Shown here: positions 58,721-64,000 of the stretch, piece by piece
Position numbering within the stretch: the stretch's first letter is position 1
How the letters are laid out: every line of letters starts with the position of its first letter
Source: Isotricha intestinalis
Taxonomy: Eukaryota > Ciliophora > Litostomatea > Vestibuliferida > Isotrichidae
Length of the DNA: 64,000 bases
Direction of reading: 5' to 3'
Assembly (NCBI GenBank): GCA_023807065.1
Contig: JAJJLU010000339.1
Span: 34,322-98,321, forward strand
Made by a program: the position numbers and the translations under genes
The notes under the pieces: generated by a model
Databases searched by the model: none
What the model saw: the letters and a program-made list of their open reading frames with translations, nothing else
What the model was told of the DNA's origin: nothing

Positions 58721-59401
58721 TTAATAATTAAGAACCAAATTTCTAATTTGTTCAACAGAAGAAAAAGGATAATTATTATAAACATCAATAAACTGTTCTT
58801 TAGAAACTAAATCTTTTTCAAAATTTTTAGAATTTTTTTTAATATCCATAAGCATTTTATCAATTAAACTTTTAATTTTATCTTCATTAAAAAAAGTAAT
58901 ATTTAATTCATCTAATTGATTTTTTATTTTTTGATCATCACAAACTTTTTTAATAGAATTATTAATAAAAGAAGTATTATAAGTAAAATATTTAATTAAA
59001 CAATTTTCAAAATCTTCAATAGTTAATCTTCCAGTGATATAAGAAAAAATAGAAAATAAATTATCACTACATTTTTCATTATTATGATTTATAAAAGGAT
59101 AAAAAATTAATATCACTGAATACATATTATTTTTATCTTTTAAAGTAGAAACCAAATCTTCTAAAATTATTTTTGAATATTTTTTTTCTTCATTCGGAAG
59201 ATTTATGTTATAAAATTCTTCTAATAAATATTCTATTATATGCTCTTTATATACTTCTTGCTGTACTCTTTTACTTACTATTTCGTTTAAAAGTTGATTA
59301 TAATCAAAGTCTTTTAATTTTAATGATGGGTTTTTTAAGATTTGTAATATTAAATCTTCTGTTTCTTTTAATGAATTATTTTGACAACATATTACACCCA
59401 T
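58721..59401 (-). CDS. Lipid-anchored helical protein (MGVICC start)
   Basis: A 226-aa protein starting MGVICC, a fit for N-myristoylation at Gly2 with palmitoylation at Cys5/Cys6. The rest is helical and acidic (SLKETEDLILQILKNPSLKL; FSIFSYITGRLTIEDFENCL; LTIEDFENCLIKYF). The arrangement of helices and the acidic loop (TGRLTIEDFE; SKEQFIDVYNNYPF) faintly recall EF-hand proteins of the calcineurin-B/recoverin type. No complete calcium loop (DxDxDG...E) is visible, so calcium binding is not supported. Probably peripheral on membranes. Confidence 0.7.
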   Translation of the reverse strand: MGVICCQNNSLKETEDLILQILKNPSLKLKDFDYNQLLNEIVSKRVQQEVYKEHIIEYLLEEFYNINLPNEEKKYSKIILEDLVSTLKDKNNMYSVILIFYPFINHNNEKCSDNLFSIFSYITGRLTIEDFENCLIKYFTYNTSFINNSIKKVCDDQKIKNQLDELNITFFNEDKIKSLIDKMLMDIKKNSKNFEKDLVSKEQFIDVYNNYPFSSVEQIRNLVLNY

Positions 59402-59534
59402 TTTTTTTAGTTTTTTATATTTTTTTTATTTTTTCTTTTTTAAATTTTTTTTAAGTTTATTTATACTGTGTATTTTTATTTTGATTAATTTAATTTTTTT
59501 TGTTACGAAAAAAAATTCATTTAAATACTATATT
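59402..59534. other. Upstream spacer of the MGVICC gene
   Basis: T-rich sequence upstream of the start at 59401, presumably holding its promoter. No motif is recognised. Confidence 0.3.
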
Positions 59535-60424
59535 ATGTTTGTTTCAATTATTAATCGAAATAATGATCAAATAGTTTATCTACGAAAATTAATGATAATA
59601 ATAATATTATTGTCAGAAATTTTAATAAATCATTAAGATCAACATAAAATAAATTATTCTCAGATAAAATTTAATTTATTAAAAATTATAATATTAAAAG
59701 AAATATAATGTTATATACTCTATTATCGTTTAATAAATTAAATATAAATTATAAAAAACATAATGATATAATCAACAAGAACAAAAAGATTATTAAATTT
59801 TCTATAAAATTGATTAAAAAAATATATTATATTTAAAAGATAATTTATTTAATTTTGAAAATCCAGAAATATTTCATTTATTTAATGTTCTATTATCATA
59901 ATTATAAATGAAAATATGGGAGAAAATAAACATAATGAAGCATCTGATTTGGAGAAGAATTTTAATTCTTGTTAATGTTTTATTGTTTTTTTATTTTATT
60001 TTTATATACTATGTATATTTATTACATATAATTTAATTTATTAATTTTTTATAATTATTAAAAAAAATAAATTTGTTTTTAATATGATTAAATGAAAAAA
60101 TGATAAAATAAAACTTATAGTTTGAATAATATTTTCTAGACTTTTCTTTATAAATAATAATTATTTTTATAATAAATATATAAGTGAAAATGAAGTAAAG
60201 AATTGAAAATATGAAACTTTATCTCAAAATGAAATAAATGTTGTTTTTTTTCAAGAAATAGAACCATCATTAAATAAAGATTAATTTCAAATAATAAGAA
60301 TTCAAATATTAAAATTCCTATTGTTAATTATAAATCTAATAGTAATAAATATAAAACAATTATAAAAAATAAATTTGCGAAAATATATATAGATTATATC
60401 TTTTTTGTTATTTTCTCTATTTAA
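59535..60424 (+). pseudogene. Decayed locus with several coding remnants
   Basis: Plus-strand pieces keep coding character but are broken. An ATG at 59535 opens MFVSIINRNNDQIVYLRK. After a one-base shift the frame runs on with two TAA codons into MLYTLLSFNKLNINYKKHND. Later come KDNLFNFENPEIFHLFNVLL and MGENKHNEASDLEKNFNSC. Further on, YISENEVKN is cut by TGA, then NVVFFQEIEPSLNKD by TAA, and the last piece (NIKIPIVNYKSNSNKYK) ends at 60422-60424. It may be one or two dead genes. The opening residues slightly recall sedlin/longin-type starts, which is not enough to name it. Confidence 0.5.
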
Positions 60425-60572
60425 TTTTTGAGGAAATTTTCTTAGATAATGACTTTTGTTTTTTAAAATTTATTATTTTACTCATTTTATATGAATTTCA
60501 AATATTTTTTTCATGTAATTTCTTTTATTTTCTTTTAAATATAAAAAATTTAATATTTAATTTTTTTTAATA

Positions 60573-60977
60573 ATGTTAAATAAAAATGAAAGAAATAAAA
60601 ATAATAATAAGAAATATTTTGATAGAATAAATTATTATTTAGAAATTCAAAAAGAAAAAATTAAAAAAGGAGAAAGTCCAGAAAAAATAAAAAAAGATAT
60701 AATTAAAATATTTAAAGAAGAAAAATCAACAATAAGTAATATTTTACAAAAATTATTAAAAGAACAAGTAATAATATTAGAAAAAAAAATAGAACTTTTT
60801 AAAAAGAAAGAATATTATTCAAAAGAAGAAATTGAAAAACATAATTTAGAAATAAATGAAATCCAAAAAAAAATAAATATTATTTATGAAAGAAGTCATA
60901 AACATATAAATAGAATAATGGAAGAATTAAATGAATTATTAGAAAAAATGGATGAAAATTTTTCTAATTTAAAATAA
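60573..60977 (+). CDS. Small coiled-coil protein
   Basis: A 134-aa, highly charged protein that is nearly all helix. The first 45 residues are basic, then a long amphipathic coil runs from about 45 to the end (STISNILQKLLKEQVIILEK; IYERSHKHINRIMEELNELL). No motif is recognised. It stands alone between the decayed locus and a convergent gene. The length and clean heptads support a real gene. Confidence 0.6.
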   Translation: MLNKNERNKNNNKKYFDRINYYLEIQKEKIKKGESPEKIKKDIIKIFKEEKSTISNILQKLLKEQVIILEKKIELFKKKEYYSKEEIEKHNLEINEIQKKINIIYERSHKHINRIMEELNELLEKMDENFSNLK

Positions 60978-61065
60978 TTTAATTATATTATTATTACATA
61001 TTTTAAATATAAAATATATTATTTTAGCGAAAAAAAAATAAAATTATAAATAATACCATTTTTTT

Positions 61066-62073
61066 TTACTTTTTATAATGAGTTAATTTATTATAAATAT
61101 CTGATTGATGAAAAAAATTTCTTGATTTATTTTTTATTTGATTAAAATCATTTTTTCTATGAATATTATGTAATTCTTGACTATCAATAAATTTAATGTT
61201 ATAATTATTTTCATTTTCTTTTTTTATAGAATTTTTATTTCTTTTTATAATTAATTTTTTTTTCCTTTTATTATTATTATTTTTATTTTTATTATTAATA
61301 CATTTATTACTTTGTATATTTTCTTTATTTACTACCCATGAAAAATCAGGTAATTTAATTTTATTTTTAAATTGTATTTTTTTAAAAGGATAAATTTGAA
61401 TTTTTTGATTTAATTTTTTTTCATTAAATTTATTTTTATTAAAATCTAAATTTGAATTACTTTTATTTTGAGAATAATCAGTTTCAATTTCATTAAATAA
61501 ACAATTTATTGTTTTATTAAAGTGAAAATCAAAAATTAAATTTTCTTTATTTTCATTATCTAAAGTTTTAATAGGAATATCATAATTATAATTTTCATAT
61601 TTTTCATTTTGAAAATTATTATTTGAAAAACTTAAATCTTGAATTAAATTTTCATGAGAAAAATAATTTACATTTTCTTTTTCTTTATTTGAAATAATAT
61701 CAAAACTTACTTTTGATATTGAAAAACTTTCTTTTAATTTATCTAAATTTTCATTTGAAATTTCTTCTTTTGAAAAAGTATTTTTTCTATTATTAATTAT
61801 TTTTATTTTATATAAATTTAAAGATTTATTTCTTTTTTTTGAAGGAATTTTTTTAGAGTAATATGATGCAAAAGGAGAAATTATTTTTGTATTATTTCTT
61901 TTAGGAATCAAATTTAAAGTTATGTTATTTTCATTATTAAATAAAAATATATTTTCATTATTCTTTATATTTGTTTTTTCTTCTTCTTTTAAACTTTTTA
62001 TTTCATCTTCTTCATTTTTTATTGTTGGTAAACTTTTTATTGTTAATATATTATAATATCCTTCTTCATTCAT
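61066..62073 (-). CDS. Hypothetical low-complexity protein
   Basis: A 335-aa protein rich in Asn, Lys, Ser and Ile, with no signal peptide or membrane helix. Short motifs such as SPFASYYSKKIPSKKRNKSL and KLPDFSWVVNKE are the only non-repetitive parts, and a Lys/Asn tract lies near 255-280. Likely disordered; the function is unknown. It is convergent with the small coiled-coil gene with about 90 bases between. Confidence 0.6.
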   Translation of the reverse strand: MNEEGYYNILTIKSLPTIKNEEDEIKSLKEEEKTNIKNNENIFLFNNENNITLNLIPKRNNTKIISPFASYYSKKIPSKKRNKSLNLYKIKIINNRKNTFSKEEISNENLDKLKESFSISKVSFDIISNKEKENVNYFSHENLIQDLSFSNNNFQNEKYENYNYDIPIKTLDNENKENLIFDFHFNKTINCLFNEIETDYSQNKSNSNLDFNKNKFNEKKLNQKIQIYPFKKIQFKNKIKLPDFSWVVNKENIQSNKCINNKNKNNNNKRKKKLIIKRNKNSIKKENENNYNIKFIDSQELHNIHRKNDFNQIKNKSRNFFHQSDIYNKLTHYKK

Positions 62074-62243
62074 ATTTATTTATTTTATTTATTTGAATAA
62101 ATATAATTTTCATATAATTAAAAATTTATTTATTTTATTTTAAATAATATTGATTTGAATAATATATTAAAAAAATTATAAATAAAAAAGAAATTGAAAG
62201 ATGAAAAAAATTAGTAAATTTTATTTATTAAAAAATTTAATTA

Positions 62244-63363
62244 TTATTCTTTTTCTTTCATAATATTTTGAACATCTTTTCTCATTAAAATATTTTTCAT
62301 AACAGAAAGATAATCATTATGTTTTTCTAAATTTTCTTCTTTTGCAGAATAATATTCAATAGCTTTTCCACATAAAGTAGAAAAAGTATTAATATTATAA
62401 AAGGTAATTTTATTATGTTCAATTTTTTTTAATAATAATTTGATGTATTCTTCGATTTGTTGAATTGACATTTTATTAATATCTTTTGAAGTTAATCTTC
62501 TTTCAAAAATTTGTCCTTTTATTAATTTATTTGCTTCAATTTTTATTTTTAAATTTGTCATTTTTTTCACTAATGTTTCTCTAAAAAATAAGATGTTTTC
62601 CATAATTAATCTTAATTCTTTAGAAATTTTTTTATCTTCACAATAAAAATTGATTCTTACTATTTTTTTTTCTCTATTGATTTGCATATCTGTTATTGAA
62701 AATAAAGTTGACCAAAAAATGATTTTTCCCATTGAATTATTATTTTCTAATATTTGAAATAAAACTAAACAATCATCACATAAAATTAAAAGATAATCAA
62801 TATTATTTAAATTATCTTTATTAATATTATTAATATTATTTTCTTTAGAATCAATTTTACAGAAAAAAGTATTAACAAGCATATTATTAAAATTTTTTAA
62901 ATCATAAATAGAACCAATAGAGAAATTACCATAGAAAAAATAAATTTTAGAAGTTAAAACTTTTTTAAGAAATAAAGGTAAAGTTTTAGCAATAGAAATT
63001 AAATTTATTTCTTTATTCCATTTTGGAATAATTGAACAGGATAAATTTCTTCCATCCATTAAATTAGGAAAACAAAAATTTGTTTTTGCTAAAATTTTAG
63101 GAGGAAAATTTGGATATGTATAATCTATTATTATTAAGAATGTTATTGTTTCTGGTAAATTTGAATATTTTTCATCTGATAAATCTATTTCTATTTTATT
63201 TCTGTCTATTATTATTTTTATATAATATCCCATTGAGTTCTCTTTTATTTTTGAATATATTCCATTTGATAATGATGATAAATTCTTCTATTTCTTCTTT
63301 TATTCTTTTCTTGTTTTCTTCTGTTATTTTATATTGTTTTTTATTTTTAAAGAGGTTTAACAT
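62244..63363 (-). CDS. UBC/RWD-like protein with PH-like tail; apparent frameshift near the N-terminus
   Basis: The long frame (62244-63233, 329 aa from MGYY) lacks the first helix of its fold. An ATG at 63363 in a different frame opens MLNLFKNKKQYKITEENKKR followed by IKEEIEEF, a typical first helix of a UBC fold, and a shift of one base near 63280 joins it to SNGIYSKIKENSMGYYIKII. The fold then shows FLIIIDYTYPNFPPK and FPNLMDGRNL...W, matching the UBC pattern of YPxxPPK and HPN...G...W. His is replaced by Phe and the catalytic Cys is not in the usual place, so it is probably not an active E2. Residues about 145-230 (LLILCDDCLVLFQ, IIFWSTLFSITDMQI) look PH-like. There is no GT near the break, so an intron does not explain it. 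Confidence 0.65.
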
Positions 63364-63465
63364 ATTTTTTTTGGTTTATTTTAAATATTTTTAAAATATA
63401 TAATGTTAATTAAAAATATAAAAAGGATTGTTCATATGAAAAATACTATCTTTATTTATATGATT

Positions 63466-63828
63466 TTATTTTTCATTTATTTTTACTTGTAAAAAAGTAT
63501 TTAAATCAATTGTGTTTTGAATTTTGTCTCTGATTTTTTTAAATTCTTTGAATTTAATTAAAAATCTTTTTTTAATTCTTCTTTTAAATAAAATTTTTTT
63601 TGTTCATAAATTTCATTTCCATTTTTATTCATTTGAGAATTATCACTAATAATTGATTATATATTAAAGTTAAATTTTGAGATAATTTCAATTTTTTTCT
63701 AATAAAGAAATAAAATTTGTTTTATTTCATTTTACTTTTAAATTTATGATAAATATCATCGTATAATTTTTCAAAAGAAGTTTTTTGAATATTATTTTTA
63801 AAAGGAATAATAAAATTAAATTTATTTT
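63466..63828 (-). pseudogene. Subtelomeric coding remnant
   Basis: On the minus strand a stop-bounded stretch begins NKFNFIIPFKNNIQKTSFEK and continues to YHKFKSKMK. A possible 37-nt GT...AG segment or a frame shift then leads to SIISDNSQMNKNGNEIYEQK. After a further TAA it ends LNSKNLKKIRDKIQNTIDLN and a TAA at 63466-63468. At least two in-frame TAA codons remain even if the segment is removed as an intron, so I call it a pseudogene. No family is recognised. Confidence 0.45.
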
Positions 63829-63846
63829 TTTAAGCAGATTCTTAAC

Positions 63847-63904
63847 TTTTTTCCGGATTTCAGGATTTCTAATTTTTTTCAGGATTTCCTGATTTTTTTC
63901 CGGA
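63847..63904 (+). repeat. Compound repeat near the right end (A-B-B-A order)
   Basis: TTTTTTCCGGA occurs at 63847-63857 and again at 63894-63904; between them TTTCAGGATTTC occurs at 63858-63869 and 63877-63888. The block is the GC-richest non-coding stretch nearby and lies about 85 bases from the telomere-like end, suggesting a subtelomeric or chromosome-breakage-related element. That role is inference. Confidence 0.6.
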
Positions 63905-63989
63905 AGACCATAACTTAATGATATTTCTTTTTTTTTTAAGTTAAAAATTTTATTATTTAAAAACTAAAAAATAATAAAATAAAAATTTT

Positions 63990-64000
63990 GGGGATTGGGG
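63990..64000 (+). repeat. Telomere-like G-rich repeat at the right edge
   Basis: The last 11 bases read GGGGATTGGGG, one full GGGGATT unit plus the next GGGG, directly after AAAATTTT. In DNA this AT-rich, eight G in 11 bases is exceptional. The pattern fits the G-strand of a 7-nt telomere repeat running out of the window (CCCCAAT on the other strand). Only one and a half units are visible. Confidence 0.55.

Noticed and set aside
58471..58788. 105-aa hydrophobic minus-strand frame
   Set aside because: It overlaps the 3' end of the MGVICC gene in another frame, and its Phe/Ile/Leu/Tyr composition is what random A/T sequence gives.
59535..60424. Reading TAA as Gln (ciliate-type code) to rescue the remnants
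   Set aside because: Many intact genes in the window end in TAA with the next frame closed at once, and TAG and TGA also terminate genes, so the standard code holds.
1..64000. tRNA, rRNA and CRISPR arrays
   Set aside because: I looked for GC-richer 70-90 nt islands and for regularly spaced repeats and saw none I could support by eye.

Overview
The window is eukaryotic nuclear DNA of extreme AT content (well under 25% GC by eye). It is packed with about 33 long, mostly intronless genes on both strands, with gaps often of 45-400 bases. The standard code fits. Most genes end in TAA, but the CDS ending at 44239 stops on TAG and the one ending at 45813 stops on TGA. One gene, a ZIP-type metal transporter, is only readable if two introns of exactly 29 nt (GTA...TAG) are removed. 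Tiny GTA...TAG introns, very long membrane PAS proteins of the 'tiny macrocysts' type, split cyclic-nucleotide-binding proteins, a CBM20 glucan-binding protein and a GGGGATT-GGGG sequence at the right edge together suggest a ciliate macronuclear chromosome. A gut or rumen ciliate using the standard code would fit. This is an inference; other AT-rich protists are not excluded.

Layout. 1-7.9 kb: a 5'-truncated Asn-rich gene, a REV7/MAD2L2 HORMA gene, a membrane-anchored M60 metallopeptidase and a decayed Cys-rich gene. 8-16.6 kb: a NADAR-FHA-RRM fusion, the RNase P/MRP subunit POP4/Rpp29, an unknown basic protein, a DHHC palmitoyltransferase and a large type I membrane protein. 16.7-32 kb: LRR-like and WD40 proteins, a CBM20-EEP fusion, a Cof-type HAD phosphatase, an MFS transporter, coiled-coil proteins, a lipid-anchored acidic protein and a DENN-domain protein. 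32-46.5 kb: the 1834-aa PAS membrane protein, a cyclic-nucleotide-binding protein, a transporter-like pseudogene, a coiled-coil protein, a GRAM-VASt-like pseudogene and an atypical Rab. 46.5-64 kb: a tyrosine phosphatase, an Alba-RGG protein, two large unknowns, the ZIP gene with introns, a dual-specificity phosphatase with a gelsolin-like tail, a second lipid-anchored protein, a decayed locus, small unknowns, a UBC/RWD-like gene with a frameshift, and a probable subtelomeric end.

There are no operons. Many neighbours are divergent pairs sharing very short promoters, for example 45 bp between POP4 and the gene at 10629 and 76 bp between the ZIP and phosphatase genes. Shared themes are membrane traffic and lipid anchoring (DENN RabGEF, Rab, DHHC enzyme, MGxxxC proteins), signalling (PTP, DSP, CNB, PAS) and RNA or nucleic-acid metabolism (POP4, Alba, NADAR-FHA-RRM, REV7). 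At least four clear pseudogenes plus weaker fragments sit in the longer gaps; their in-frame breaks are mostly TAA plus homopolymer frameshifts.
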